Origin: Steinernema hermaphroditum
Lineage: Eukaryota > Nematoda > Chromadorea > Rhabditida > Steinernematidae
NCBI GenBank assembly: GCA_030435675.1
Contig: CM059623.1
Coordinates: forward strand, 2,630,012 to 2,694,011
Length of the DNA: 64,000 nt
Direction: 5' to 3'
The notes under the pieces were generated by a model. That model was not told where the DNA came from. It saw only the letters and a list, made by a program, of their open reading frames with translations, and made no database searches. Below are positions 1-11,342 of the stretch, piece by piece. The position numbers were made by a program, and so were the translations under genes. Numbering within the stretch: position 1 is the first letter of the stretch; every line of letters starts with the position of its first letter.

Positions 1-2768
1 AGTCGAATATTTGATTTCTTTCTATTGCGATAAGTTTAGTGAATACTGCAGATGCATTGGGAAAGTGGTTATGGAAGCGTGGCTGAAGGCGAAGAATGGA
101 GATGAAGAGGACGCCGAGTATCGGCAACACCTGGAGTCGTTCGTCATGATGGAGCTGTTCTACAACGCAGTCATGCTGGTCGGACCTTTGCAACAGAGAT
201 TCATGGCGGTGAGTATTGCCTATTTATGTTTTCTCTGAAGTCATTGAAGTGAAGCAGGAAAATATATTTACAATTTAGATTCTAAGCGGGCTGAAGAGCG
301 AGAAGAAAGTGGAAATGGATCCCGTGATATTCCGCTGTGCCGAACCTGTCCTGTGGCGTTATCTGGAAGCTGCAAACGATAATGTCCGAGCCGGTGCCGC
401 CACTGTTCTGCTCAAGTTCTATCCGCTGCTCGACGACGATCCGGAAGTTAATACAGAATATATCGTCAAGCAAAATATGGCTCTGCGGACACTCTTGAGC
501 GACGCCTGTGTCCCTATTCGCCTAAGCGTCACGAAAGGAATATTTGGGCTGTTGAAGAACTTCTGGAAAATCATGACCAGTGAAGATCGAGGCGCCATTT
601 TCACCATTGTAAGAGGGATGCTGTGTCAATTGACTATAGTTACGAATCTTTAGCTTGTCCAAAGGAATGCATTCGACTGTGACGTTAGCGTCAGGGAAGC
701 CGTTTATGAAGGTTTCGTGAAACTCCTACCTGAAGCGCAGTCCATCTCGATGGTCAAAAGCGCCTTGGAAAAGATCGTTCCTAAGGGCATCGACGACAAG
801 CACTACAGAGTCCGAGTGGCAGCCTTTAAATTGCTCACTGAATTGAAACTACATCGGATGATAAAGGTACTGCACTATTCTTGCCACAGCCGTCCACGTT
901 GTGTTTAGCCCTTCGATCTAGTGGACGGCAACCACATTCTAACGCGCCTGGATTTGGAGCATAACACGGAGGTCAAGAAGCACGCGGTGAAGCTGATGGC
1001 ACCGCAGTTCCTTCCAAAGAAAGCCAGCGACCAGGAACGCGTCAGAAGACTGCTTATTCTCGTGGAACACTCGCCACGTGCAGCCCTAATATTCCACCGT
1101 TATATGGTCACCCTCGACACTGTGAAGTTGGAAGACGCCGTAGCGCACATCAAGATGATCGGGATGATGGTTTACATCACGCTGAAGCGAAAACTGACTC
1201 ACATAGACCTGGAAGAAGGGCTGGAAATCAGCGAAAGTCTCTTGAACGATACCGTGGCGACCATATCCGGAGCTCCCGACTTACCGCCAATAGATCAAGG
1301 TTCACTGACGGTTTAATTATGCAGCCCTCTAAACCTTACTTTGTAGAAGAAGGCCGCACGGACGTATTCAAATTGATGAAAACGCTTGTCGATTGCGCCA
1401 TCGTCCTGCTGATCACCATCCAGCAGAAGTTGCGCGCAAACCCTCAGCAGTACTCGAAAATGAACAAGTTCTTGGTTTTCTTCTTCAAAAAGATGTTCGC
1501 CACATACAGAGTAGAGTTACAATGGAATTAAGCTTTCATAAATCACTGTTTTAGAACACCGTCCTATTCGAATCAATCATGGTGCTTGGAAGTTATCTGC
1601 CAGAAGAGGACATCGGCGACATCTCGACAAAGATCGTACGAACACTGGGCGACGCTAACACAGATGAAGCGGACCTGAGACCCTACTTGGCCGCCGCGCT
1701 TTCGTGGAAAACCGAAGAACTATTCGACGTCATCGAAGCGAGCCTGAACGCGTTGGAATCGGTCGTTGTGCGAAACGGAGGACGAGGAAGAGGTCCGAAG
1801 CCCATCAAGTTCACACGGGCACTGGAGTACCTCGAGCAGATCTTGGCGAACCCGGCCGTCGACGATAGAGTATTCAAAAGCTTCGCGACGACTTTTGAAC
1901 GTTTCTTCAACAAGCTCAAGACGATAAAGGAGTTCATCGCGGCAAGGCTGGAAAACGGCGGCGAGGATCCGGAGAATCAGATAGACTGCGAGGATGCCGA
2001 TCTGCTGAGGGCGTTCAACATCAAGCATGTGATTGCGGTGAAACTAGCGAGCTTCTTGAGTGATCAAACGGATCCGAGCTACGCGGGAATTGTACCAAAC
2101 GTCGTCAGCGAAGTGGCGATGGATGTCCTCTGGTTCAGTGAGATTCCACCGCCCGAAAAAGATTCGGCGCTTTACGAGAGCTTGAGCAAAGTTTGTGACA
2201 TTCTGCTACTTTATCACAGTTCCTTGTTTAGGAGATGTTTCACCTCATCAGCGTTCACCTACAGTCCCACGAAGCCAACGTCGAATTCATCTCCGCCTGT
2301 TTTAACTTGCTGAAAGGGTTCACTAAAGGCTGCGCACCACCAGAGTACATGGTTTCCGTGCTTAAGACTGCTAAGCATCTATTCAGGGCTGTTTTGGTAT
2401 GTTCAGTTGTTCTGTCTTGTTTTGCCGTAGCGAGATCAGTATAGCATTTCTGAGATCTTCATTTTTTAGAATATGGAAGGCACGACAGAAAGCCTCGTTC
2501 ATGTGATGTTGCCGATGCTAGACGAACTCATGGCTTGGATCAAGGAATATTGTGGCGAATTGGACGATAAAATGGCTCGAGGTCAGTTCATTCCAGCCTC
2601 AAATCAACACGTCGCCGTGTTTCAGATGTTTCCCGAGCATACATCTCCTTCAGCTCCGCACTATTAACAAATCCTTTCGTGATCAAGATGAGGTCGTACG
2701 AGCACGTTGGTTCGATGATAACGCGTTACCACGTCGTGTCGAAGAATGTTTATCGTTTATTGGTTTGA
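1..2768 (+). CDS. capg-2: Condensin II subunit G2 (NCAPG2/CAP-G2)-like, upstream copy, 5' cut by window, C-terminally truncated
   Basis: HEAT-repeat subunit of condensin II, which compacts mitotic chromosomes in the nucleus. Exons read from splice signals: 52-208, 279-608, 654-866, 909-1299, 1347-1510, 1555-2190, 2232-2396, 2470-2581, 2626-2768, all phase-consistent. Exon 1 lies left of the window. Family signatures: EPVLWRYLEAANDNVRAGAA and HILTRLDLEHNTEVKKHAVK align with the human NCAPG2 segments PILWRGLKARNSEVRSNAA and HILVRLETDSRPVSRR, as remembered. The copy matches 5401 to about 8115 at roughly 98-99 percent, introns included. After about 2715 the sequences diverge. The last exon then runs about 20 unrelated codons to TGA at 2766-2768, so some 150 C-terminal residues of the downstream copy are missing. 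It may be a truncated product or a young pseudogene; no internal stop was seen. Confidence 0.8.
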
Positions 2769-2928
2769 TCATCTTCGGGTGAAATCAACCCGGTTTGTTA
2801 CCATTTGAGTTGTTATATCTTGTGCTCCGGGCTCATTGGGAGAGATAGGTCACGTCGCGTAGGATAAAATTCGTCGTGAACTTAGGAAGCTCTGTGATCA
2901 GGCCTGCATAGAGTCACGGACGCCTTCT
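2769..2928. other. Duplication junction and short intergenic stretch
   Basis: Sequence just beyond the truncated capg-2 copy. No homology to the downstream copy is visible here. No gene, repeat or clear poly(A) signal was recognised. Confidence 0.4.
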
Positions 2929-3134
2929 GGGGCCGTATCCACAAAAGTGTGATGTGCTTCACACTCGCCTCACAGTTAAGGGTTGCTTTGAGCTTTCTGG
3001 ATTTTTTTCTTATGGTTGGTGATGAGCACACCACTTGTATTTCCCAACCATAAGAAAAAAATCGGGAAAAGTCAAAGCAACCCCTAACTGTGAGGCGAGT
3101 GTGAAGCACATCACACTTTTGTGGATACGGCCCC
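2929..3134. mobile_element. Hairpin MITE with arms of about 90 bp
   Basis: A near-perfect inverted repeat. The left arm begins GGGGCCGTATCCACAAAAGT at 2929. The right arm ends with its reverse complement at 3134, and the arms share the segments around CTCGCCTCACAGTTA and TTTTTTCTTATGGTTGG. The unpaired loop is only about 25 nt, so the single strand would fold into one long hairpin. No ORF and no clear target-site duplication. It lies between the two capg-2 copies. Confidence 0.8.
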
Positions 3135-3690
3135 TGGTCTCGAAGAGCTGGTATCGACGGCGGAGTCGACTTCACGGAATCCGTAACAAGTCTTCCGTGT
3201 GAAGTGGCAGCCTCCCGCCTCATGATTCAGCAAGTGCAGAGGTTCTTCTCCATCGCGCGGTTGAACTGCTCTTGTGGGGTAGAGATTGTTCTACAGCTGT
3301 CGCAGCAGTGCGGCGTCACAGAAGCAGCACATAACGTTAGTCGCGGCTTGGGTTAGGCGTCTCCGTAGGCTTTCATCGATCTTCTTCTTCGCTTGCCTCT
3401 TCTTGGCGAGGTCTAGTGCCACGTTTGCCATCTGTTTCAGAAGAGAGTCCGTTTTCCGCTTCTAATTGTCTGGTGACCTTTGAACTCTCGTAGAACGTGC
3501 TTGAGTCGGAATGCAAGCGCCAGACAAGACGATCGCGGTGGGACTCACATCGCTTTACTCAACGCGCGAAGCGAGCGGCTTTGTGAACTTTCTATGTACA
3601 AGTTTAGTCGCTCAGTGATAAAATGTTCAAAGGGCAGCGTGTCCATTGCAATGTTTTACGACCTCTGAAACAATCTGGAGCAGACCATTG
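3135..3690. other. Intergenic, no gene recognised
   Basis: No conserved coding signal on either strand; the short ORF at 3480-3668 has no recognisable family. This is the 3' flank of the minus-strand F-box-like gene. Confidence 0.4.
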
Positions 3691-4506
3691 TTATGAACTC
3701 TCACACACAATTTGTAAACCGTCGTAGATCTTCCAGATCTTCACGTTGAAAGTCTCATTTACATAGATATGTTCATGGCTATGTGTCCCCTTCGTCTTCA
3801 GACCAAATCCACAAAGATCCATCATGGATTCGATGCTCCTGTCTTGAATGTATCGAACTTTCAAACTCACTTTATACGGTAGGGCTTTCCACTTCGAAAA
3901 GAATGCCTTCAGCTGTTCTGTCGTGACTGCCGCCTTATTTGGATAGAGATGCAGCTCGGAACTCTTGAAAACGGAGCAGCTTTCCATGATCAAGTCCACA
4001 GTATTCTGGGAAACATCGGAGTGGCTAATGTGCAAGATATTGGGCATCTGCAGCCTACGAATTCTCAAGAAGAAGTCCTCAAGTTCTCGCTCATATCCGT
4101 CGACGCCCTGGATCTCGATCCGAGAGAAATAGCCGTTTACGGCGTCGATCAGCGGACTGCAGCTGGCAGCCTCCTTATCCGATTTACGCAGCTCCTTCAG
4201 TTCAAGACTTTGTCCTCGGCGCATAGATGGAGGCTGTGTCACCGCGGAAATGAATTCGTTCTCGTCCAATTTTGAAGGGAGATTCATAGCCAGGTCGTTT
4301 GAGATAGTGATATGCCGACTGTCCACATCTTTCGGATCGGCACTGCCCAAGAACATGGACTTTTGTGATGGAGACGCATAGATGAACAGCGATTTCCGTA
4401 TCAACTTCCTCGGTTTTCCCCAGTTGCCTGCTAGATGCTGGCAAAGTTCATATTGGGACAGAAGGGAGATGACGGAGTCGATGAACTCAAGTGGAATGAA
4501 CTCCAT
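3691..4506 (-). CDS. F-box-like nematode family protein, intact, 271 aa
   Basis: Member of a family with at least three intact and several broken copies in this window. The N-terminus MEFIPLEFIDSVISLL...LAGNWGK resembles an F-box (hydrophobic heptads then a Trp), which would bind a SKP1-type adaptor. The middle has the family block LIDAVNGYF...YERELEDFFLRI. The C-terminal block VTTEQLKAFFSKWKALPYKV...CGFGLK is shared by all paralogues. The start at 4506 follows the paralogue alignment. An in-frame upstream ATG at 4680 directly follows an acceptor (CAACAG), so a 58-residue N-terminal extension is possible. It lies between the two capg-2 copies on the opposite strand. The F-box assignment is inference; the family itself is clear from the paralogues. 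Confidence 0.75.
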   Translation of the reverse strand: MEFIPLEFIDSVISLLSQYELCQHLAGNWGKPRKLIRKSLFIYASPSQKSMFLGSADPKDVDSRHITISNDLAMNLPSKLDENEFISAVTQPPSMRRGQSLELKELRKSDKEAASCSPLIDAVNGYFSRIEIQGVDGYERELEDFFLRIRRLQMPNILHISHSDVSQNTVDLIMESCSVFKSSELHLYPNKAAVTTEQLKAFFSKWKALPYKVSLKVRYIQDRSIESMMDLCGFGLKTKGTHSHEHIYVNETFNVKIWKIYDGLQIVCESS

Positions 4507-4680
4507 CGTTTGGAAAGCGACACTGAACTCGATCGTGCTCATCGCATGAGCAACAAGAATGTGCGAAAAAACAGATCGGTTCTTGACGGTTTGTAATAGG
4601 TTCACACATAAGGAGCAGGATGAGCACAGCGAAGTCCACAGCTCGATCGTTATATTTCTCTGTTTTCTAATTTTTGTCAT

Positions 4681-5281
4681 CCTGTTGAGAAGATGAAAAG
4701 AGAAGAGAAAAGAGAATTCGACTTAAATCTCGAGAAATTAACCAAAAAAGGTTAAAAATTTGGATCAGCGGTGATCGAAATTTGCGCATCAGTCTCGACA
4801 CGATTCACCTGTGTGGGAGGCGAGCAGGTTGCGGGCAAACGAAGTCTGTAGGAGTGTTTCTTTGGGTGTTTTCACTGTTTCCAAAACTTCTTCCACAAAA
4901 GTTAAAGTTCAAAAGTTTCAAAAGCTCCGCAGCATTCGGTATTCAATGAAATTCATCAAATGCGCATTCGCTCGCACTGTTTGCTGAATGTTTTATTATC
5001 CGTTATGATACCTTAGTTGTTGATTGCTTGGTTCTTCTTACTTTCCTGTGACTTCTATATTTCTTTGAACGCCGCTGGGGCGACGCTAAGCGCGTTCACC
5101 GAGTCGATCTGCTATAATGAACTTCTATGATGTGACGCGACCTTCACAAATTGTATCATAACAATTTTGAATTTGCGCGCCAAATCGTGATCGTCAAAAT
5201 TGACGCTCTGCTCTGTTTCTCGCATTTTGCCTGTTCGACTTCCTTGTGTACATTGATTTTTATGTTAGTTCTAGGACATAA
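4681..5281. other. Intergenic with candidate trans-splice acceptor before capg-2
   Basis: Divergent promoter region between the minus-strand F-box-like gene and the downstream capg-2 copy. A CTAG acceptor at 5271-5274 lies 7 nt before the capg-2 ATG with no upstream coding exon. That is the usual spacing for a spliced-leader addition site. No TATA box was recognised. Confidence 0.45.
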
Positions 5282-8200
5282 ATGGGAAAGCCGAAAGGCT
5301 TGGAAGCGCAGATTGCCGAGGTGCTCGCCAGAGAAGGCGCGCAAGCCTTCTGGCGACACATCCAAGAAAGCGTCCCGTTCGTCAGCAACTGGCCGTAAGT
5401 AGTCGAATATTTTAGTTCTTTCTATTGCGATAAGTTTAGTGAATACTGCAGATGCATTGGTAAAGTGGTTATGGAAGCGTGGCTGAAGGCGAAGAATGGA
5501 GACGAAGAGGACGCCGAGTATCGGCAACACCTGGAGTCGTTCGTCATGATGGAGCTGTTCTACAACGCAGTCATGCTGGTCGGACCTTTGCAACAGAGAT
5601 TCATGGCGGTGAGTATTGCCTATTTATGTTTTCTCTGAAGTCATTGAAGTGAAGCAGCAAATATATTTACAATTTAGATTCTGAGCGGGCTGAAGAGCGA
5701 GAAGAAAGTGGAAATGGATCCCGTGATATTCCGCTGTGCCGAACCTGTCCTGTGGCGTTATCTGGAAGCCGCCAACGACAATGTCCGAGCCGGTGCCGCC
5801 ACTGTTCTGCTCAAGTTCTATCCGCTGCTCGACGACGATCCGGAAGTTAATACAGAATATATCGTCAAGCAAAATATGGCTCTACGGACACTCTTGAGCG
5901 ACGCCTGTGTCCCTATTCGCCTAAGCGTCACGAAAGGAATATTTGGGCTATTGAAGAACTTCTGGAAAATCATGACCAGTGAAGATCGAGGCGCCATTTT
6001 CACCATTGTAAGAGGGATACTGTGTCAGTTGACTATAACTATGGATCTTTAGCTTGTCCAAAGGAATGCATTCGACTGTGACGTTAGCGTCAGGGAAGCC
6101 GTTTATGAAGGTTTCGTGAAACTCCTACCTGAAGCGCAGTCCATCTCGATGGTCAAAAGCGCCTTGGAAAAGATCGTTCCTAAGGGCATCGACGACAAGC
6201 ACTACAGAGTCCGAGTGGCAGCCTTTAAATTGCTCACTGAATTGAAACTACATCGGATGATAAAGGTACTGCACTATTCTTGCCACAGCCGTCCACGTTG
6301 TGTTTAGCCCTTCGATCTAGTGGACGGCAACCACATTCTAACGCGCCTGGATTTGGAGCATAACACGGAGGTCAAGAAGCACGCGGTGAAGCTGATGGCA
6401 CCGCAGTTCCTTCCAAAGAAAGCCAGCGACCAGGAACGCGTCAGAAGACTGCTTATTCTCGTGGAACACTCGCCACGTGCAGCCCTAATATTCCACCGTT
6501 ATATGGTCACCCTCGACACTGTGAAGTTGGAAGACGCCGTAGCGCACATCAAGATGATCGGGATGATGGTTTACATCACGCTGAAGCGAAAACTGACTCA
6601 CATAGACCTGGAAGAAGGGCTGGAAATCAGCGAAAGTCTCTTGAACGATACCGTGGCGACCATATCCGGAGCTCCCGACTTACCGCCAATAGATCAAGGT
6701 TCACTGACGGTTTAATTATGCAGCCCTCTAAACCTTACTTTGTAGAAGAAGGCCGCACGGACGTATTCAAATTGATGAAAACGCTTGTCGATTGCGCCAT
6801 CGTCCTGCTGATCACCATCCAGCAGAAGTTGCGCGCAAACCCTCAGCAGTACTCGAAAATGAACAAGTTCTTGGTTTTCTTCTTCAAAAAGATGTTCGCC
6901 ACATACAGAGTAGAGTTACAATGGAATTAAGCTTTCATAAATCACTGTTTTAGAACACCGTCCTATTCGAATCAATCATGGTGCTTGGAAGTTATCTGCC
7001 AGAAGAGGACATCGGCGACATCTCGACAAAGATCGTACGAACACTGGGCGACGCTAACACAGATGAAGCGGACCTGAGACCCTACTTGGCCGCCGCGCTT
7101 TCGTGGAAAACCGAAGAACTATTCGACGTCATCGAAGCGAGCCTGAACGCGTTGGAATCGGTCGTTGTGCGAAACGGAGGACGAGGAAGAGGTCCGAAGC
7201 CCATCAAGTTCACACGGGCACTGGAGTACCTCGAGCAGATCTTGGCGAACCCGGCCGTCGACGATAGAGTATTCAAAAGCTTCGCGACGACTTTTGAACG
7301 TTTCTTCAACAAGCTCAAGACGATAAAGGAGTTCATCGCGGCAAGGCTGGAAAACGGCGGCGAGGATCCGGAGAATCAGATAGACTGCGAGGATGCCGAT
7401 CTGCTGAGGGCGTTCAACATCAAGCATGTGATTGCGGTGAAACTAGCGAGCTTCTTGAGTGATCAAACGGATCCGAGCTACGCGGGAATTGTACCAAACG
7501 TCGTCAGCGAAGTGGCGATGGATGTCCTCTGGTTCAGTGAGATTCCACCGCCCGAAAAAGATTCGGCGCTTTACGAGAGCTTGAGCAAAGTTTGTGGCAT
7601 TCTGCTACTTTATCACAGTTCCTTGTTTAGGAGATGTTTCACCTCATCAGCGTTCACCTACAGTCCCACGAAGCCAACGTTGAATTCATCTCCGCCTGTT
7701 TTAACTTGCTGAAAGGGTTCACTGAAGGCTGCGCACCACCAGAGTACATGGTTTCCGTTCTTAAGACTGCTAAGCATCTACTCAGGGCTGTTTTGGTATG
7801 TTCAGTTCTTCTCTCTTGTTTTGCCGTAGCGCGATCAGTATAGCTTTTCTGAGATTTTTATTTTCAGAATATGGAAGGCACGACAGAAAGCCTCGTTCAT
7901 GTGATGTTGCCGATGTTAGACGAACTCATGGCTTGGATCAAGGAATATTGCGGCGAATTGGACGATAAAATGGCTCGAGGTCAGTTCATTCCAGCTTCGG
8001 ATCAACACGTCGTCGTACTTTAGATGTTTCTGCAGCATACATCTCCCTCAGCTCCGCACTATTTACTAACTCCTTCGTGATCAAAACGAGGTCTTCATAC
8101 AGGCACGTTGACTCGACGTTTATCACGCTTCTTGACGAACTCATCAGCTCGATCTCAAACGTCCGGGAAGTGATGGATCCCAAGGACCATACGTTCGAAT

Positions 8201-8556
8201 TGCCGCCGTTCTGTGACTTTTACCTTAAAAGGATACTGCCCCGACTCAATGCTCCTCTCTATACGTATGTGAAGAAGATCTCAACTTTGGCAACCGTGAG
8301 CTTTAGACTGTTTCTGGACGCATTCTTCGAGCGAATATCGACTACGGTCGCCCCCGAAGGAGTCACTGAATGGCGAATTTTGACCCGAGTCGCTGCGGCT
8401 GCCCAACTCTCCCACTTCTTGAAGATGCCACGAGCGAAGGAGAAGAATTTCAGAAAAGCGAAAGGATTCCTGAGATCAGCAGCGACGAAGCTGAGATGTG
8501 AAAATGGTGACGAACGGCACATGAGAGAGCAGGTGCTGTCGATAATTACATTTTAA
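5282..8556 (+). CDS. capg-2: Condensin II subunit G2 (NCAPG2/CAP-G2)-like, full-length copy, about 937 aa
   Basis: Complete ten-exon gene: 5282-5394, 5452-5608, 5678-6007, 6053-6265, 6308-6698, 6746-6909, 6954-7589, 7631-7795, 7868-7979, 8024-8556. Introns are 40-72 nt and every junction keeps frame, giving 938 codons including the stop. The product is an all-alpha HEAT-repeat subunit of condensin II, expected to pair with the kleisin CAP-H2 in the nucleus. Human NCAPG2 is longer (about 1140 aa), so this is a compact form. The first codon was chosen because it directly follows a candidate trans-splice acceptor and opens exon 1 in frame. The C-terminus could instead splice at about 8532 to an acceptor just before ATCTCGGAATAA (8583), replacing the last residues. 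A poly(A) signal AATAAA lies at 8590-8595. Confidence 0.88.
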
Positions 8557-8599
8557 TTGCTTTTAAACCCACTGCTCCACAGATCTCGGAATAAATGTC

Positions 8600-9150
8600 A
8601 TTACCTCGAGCGGCTATTGTGGTATGTGATATGTGCTATCTTCAGCCTGTGGGGGTGTTAAGGAGTGCAGATCAGACATGCCCTTTAATAAACAGTCTAG
8701 AAAGCCCCTCGCCCTATATAACGTTGCTGTGTCATTATACAGGTTGTCCAAAGAGAGACCGGGCAGTTTCTTTCGCGTCTCTTTTCCGTTCTCCGACCGG
8801 TCTCTCGCTTGGATCCTCGCGGAAATGAGATTCTGCCGTACCCTGTATTCCCCCGGTTTTGGTGAGCCCCTCAAAAGACCGTTCCTAGATAAGCTATTCG
8901 ACAGTAATCCGACTGTTTTGGGGTCAGACTTAAGATGCCATTTAACTAAACAATCGTTTACATCCTTTCCCTTTCCTGTTGTCCTTCACGACCTCATCAA
9001 GAACCAAGACTTCTTGTCCGATCTCTTCGACATCTACTGGGAATTGTGGAGCGAATCCGTAATCTTCCATTTCACGTTTCAGCTTGTCGGCACAGGCCTT
9101 TATGGACATTCCTGTACAATACCAAAGCAGAAGGGGTCTTTCTTTCCGCG
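8600..9150. repeat. Repeat-derived intergenic DNA
   Basis: Around 8757-8850 is a dispersed repeat (core TTCTCCGACCGGTCTCTCGC and following) that recurs in diverged form at about 45930-46060. It starts near ACAGGTTGTCC and ends near TACCCTGTA, suggestive of a Tc1/mariner-derived MITE. The long ORFs crossing this stretch look like chance. Confidence 0.4.
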
Positions 9151-9151
9151 C

Positions 9152-9283
9152 AGGTGTCTGGTACTTCAGGATCCGTTTGAAGAAAGCTTCAATCTCTTTC
9201 GCGTATCCATGTGTTTCGTAGACGGATACCATATAAAAATTACCGTCAACGGCATTGAGGAAGGGAGTACTTTCGACGGCAAA
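9152..9283 (-). pseudogene. Fragment of the F-box-like family
   Basis: Translated on the minus strand this gives [16 protein letters not shown] and [19 protein letters not shown], almost identical to the middle block of the intact gene at 34632-35486. The homology stops abruptly on both sides: no N-terminal F-box-like part and no C-terminal block. It is a truncated relic, fused by chance to unrelated sequence in a longer ORF. Confidence 0.8.
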
Positions 9284-9560
9284 AGTCATATTCCTCGGCA
9301 GCGTCTCCTTTACATGGTGGTCGGACAGAAGGGGTACATGGTACATAAGCTATCCGAACCGCCTCAGTGCCCCGAGAAGGTGAAGTTTCGCTGCTGTTTT
9401 TGGAGGTGGTGCTAATCTTTATCAAGAGACTCAAATTGGGCACACGCGCTGTTGCAGACAACCGTATATGTAGACATCGCGGTGAGACAACCAATCATTT
9501 AAGCCAAACTTTGTCGTTTCCAATACTTTATTTCTTATTCGCAGCCACTGTTCAATAATA

Positions 9561-9773
9561 TCACTTTTCGTTGGACTCCCTTTGTTGTTTGAAATAAGGA
9601 TCGAGCGTGGCGTGGCCCTTGGAGGGGCGATGCATTTTTACAAAAATGATATCTGGCTTCGTTGCCGCTGTCCTGGGAGTTCGAATCACGAATTCGCTGA
9701 TGGAGGTTTGATGAAGACTAGATTGGATTCTGGGTTCGGTGGATGAGCTAACTGAAGACAGCTGCTGAGCCAT
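9561..9773 (-). CDS. Hypothetical 70-aa protein
   Basis: An ORF starting MAQQLSSVSSSTEPRIQ with no recognised family. It contains QTSISEFV, weakly like a PCNA-interaction box, and ends HATLDPYFKQQRESNEK. Low-complexity Ser/Thr composition at the N-terminus. It may be an exon or chance; nothing around it supports expression. Confidence 0.2.
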   Translation of the reverse strand: MAQQLSSVSSSTEPRIQSSLHQTSISEFVIRTPRTAATKPDIIFVKMHRPSKGHATLDPYFKQQRESNEK

Positions 9774-9839
9774 GTTGATCACTGAAAAAAAACTCCGGAA
9801 TGAAGGGCAATTATCGTGACTTGGATTCACGAAAATGTC

Positions 9840-10500
9840 TTAAATGCTAGAATGCGATGCTAAACCATTGAGACGTTCTTCCGTTACCCTCGAAAGATGT
9901 CAACTGATTGCGCTAGGGAATGTGCGAAGCTAAGAGTATAGGGCACGCGTTAAATCTATAGACATGGGTCTACGCCCTGGAATCGCTGTGTTTTTTTACT
10001 TGGGACACAGTATAAGGCTGAGACCAACCTCGTCATCGCCGACAAGACGAATCAGCCGAAAAACAAGACTACACCTACGTAGGCTGCGCCGCTTTGGCCC
10101 CTAAGTGTCTCCGTGCATTCCAGGTGACCTTCGCCCACCGCAAGGTGATGGGAAAGAAGAAGCTGCAGCGTTTGCAGACGGTAAACGACCCCATCTCGGC
10201 CGATAAGGTTGTCGCTGTCGTCTCAGCCAACTTTCGTGGCTCACTTTAGCACGACTCCATCTTCGAATCACCCATACAGCACATATTTCGGGATATAAAA
10301 CGGCAGGATCCTCCACGATTCGAAATATAATAGCATCCAACTAAAGAGCAATAAAAGGGTGAATGGAACGTCTCACTTAAATCGACATTGTGAGATGTGC
10401 GCGATGGCGTCAAGTATCGATTCATCAAAACGAAGTGTCGAATCACACTTTCACGTTTCAGCCATAGTTCAATCACTCGACGACAACTAAGCATTTCCCG
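9840..10500. other. Intergenic, 5' flank of F-box-like gene
   Basis: A stretch at 10020-10250 has coding-like codon structure (FAHRKVMGKKKLQRLQ in one frame) but no recognised family and no start. A TTTCAG acceptor at about 10457-10462 precedes the next start codon with no coding exon before it, consistent with trans-splicing. Confidence 0.35.
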
Positions 10501-10504
10501 TCCG

Positions 10505-11332
10505 ATGGAGTTCACACCGTACGCATTCATCGACGCCGTCATTTCCTTCCTTCCCTTCTACAATGCCTGCGAGAAACTGTCCAGCTATTGGGGCAAGGCC
10601 CGCTACATCGAACGAACCTCCCTCCAAGCCTATGCAGATGTGCGCAACCATGAAATGTCTCTCATTAACGCGAACCTTCCGACCACCGATTTTCGACAGA
10701 TATTCATTTCGTCTCTTCCGTTTGGGGATGACGCGCATTCGGAGTTCAATCGAGACGAGTTCATCGACGCCATCACGAATCCTCCATCGACACGTCGACG
10801 ACAAGTACTGCAACTCAACTGGCTGGACAAGAACGAACTGGATGCGGTGGGAAGATTCCCGTGCGGCCTGTTAATCGATGCGGTCAATGGGAACTTCGGG
10901 ATTATTCGGATCGATCAAGTGGTTAACTATGCGAAAGAATTGGAAAATCTATTTCTCAGAATTGTGGATCATGGTCTGCCGGGTCACATTCATATCAGCG
11001 AGTCGGATATCACATCGACAACCATCGCCATCATAATGGAAAACATAGTGGCTTCGAAATGCTCTGAGATATACCTACATCCAAGAGAGCTAACAGTAAC
11101 GATGGAAAGTCTAAGGAAGTTTTTGAAAAAATGGAACGAGTCACCGTGCACAGTGAAACTTGATGTTCGGGTATCGAGAACAATCGGCAAGGAGGAACTG
11201 GAAAACGCGTGTGGTTTTCAGCTGACAAGGAGCTCATCACAGTGTGTAAACGATAAGAAGGGAGTTCGAATTTCGACAGTATCCAAGGGCCTAAGCATAA
11301 GTCTGAATTTTCAGCTGGAGACGCGACCTTGA
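10505..11332 (+). CDS. F-box-like nematode family protein, intact, 275 aa
   Basis: Single-exon ORF. The N-terminus MEFTPYAFIDAVISFLPFYN...LSSYWGKARY matches the F-box-like start of the paralogues at 3691-4506 and 34632-35486. The middle block is LLIDAVNGNFGIIRI...YAKELENLFLRI and the C-terminal block is VTMESLRKFLKKWNESPCTVKL...CGFQL. The ORF extends upstream without a stop, but the chosen Met aligns with the paralogues and lies about 43 nt after a TTTCAG acceptor. If the F-box reading is right, the protein would be a substrate adaptor of an SCF ubiquitin ligase; that role is inferred only. Confidence 0.75.
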   Translation: MEFTPYAFIDAVISFLPFYNACEKLSSYWGKARYIERTSLQAYADVRNHEMSLINANLPTTDFRQIFISSLPFGDDAHSEFNRDEFIDAITNPPSTRRRQVLQLNWLDKNELDAVGRFPCGLLIDAVNGNFGIIRIDQVVNYAKELENLFLRIVDHGLPGHIHISESDITSTTIAIIMENIVASKCSEIYLHPRELTVTMESLRKFLKKWNESPCTVKLDVRVSRTIGKEELENACGFQLTRSSSQCVNDKKGVRISTVSKGLSISLNFQLETRP

Positions 11333-11342
11333 ACCATTGATT

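Noticed and set aside
1720..2028. Minus-strand ORFs opposite capg-2 exon 7 (also 7119-7427)
   Set aside because: Antisense shadows present in both duplicate copies.
8633..9415. 260-codon plus-strand ORF
   Set aside because: It runs over a dispersed repeat and antisense to an F-box-like relic; no family resemblance.
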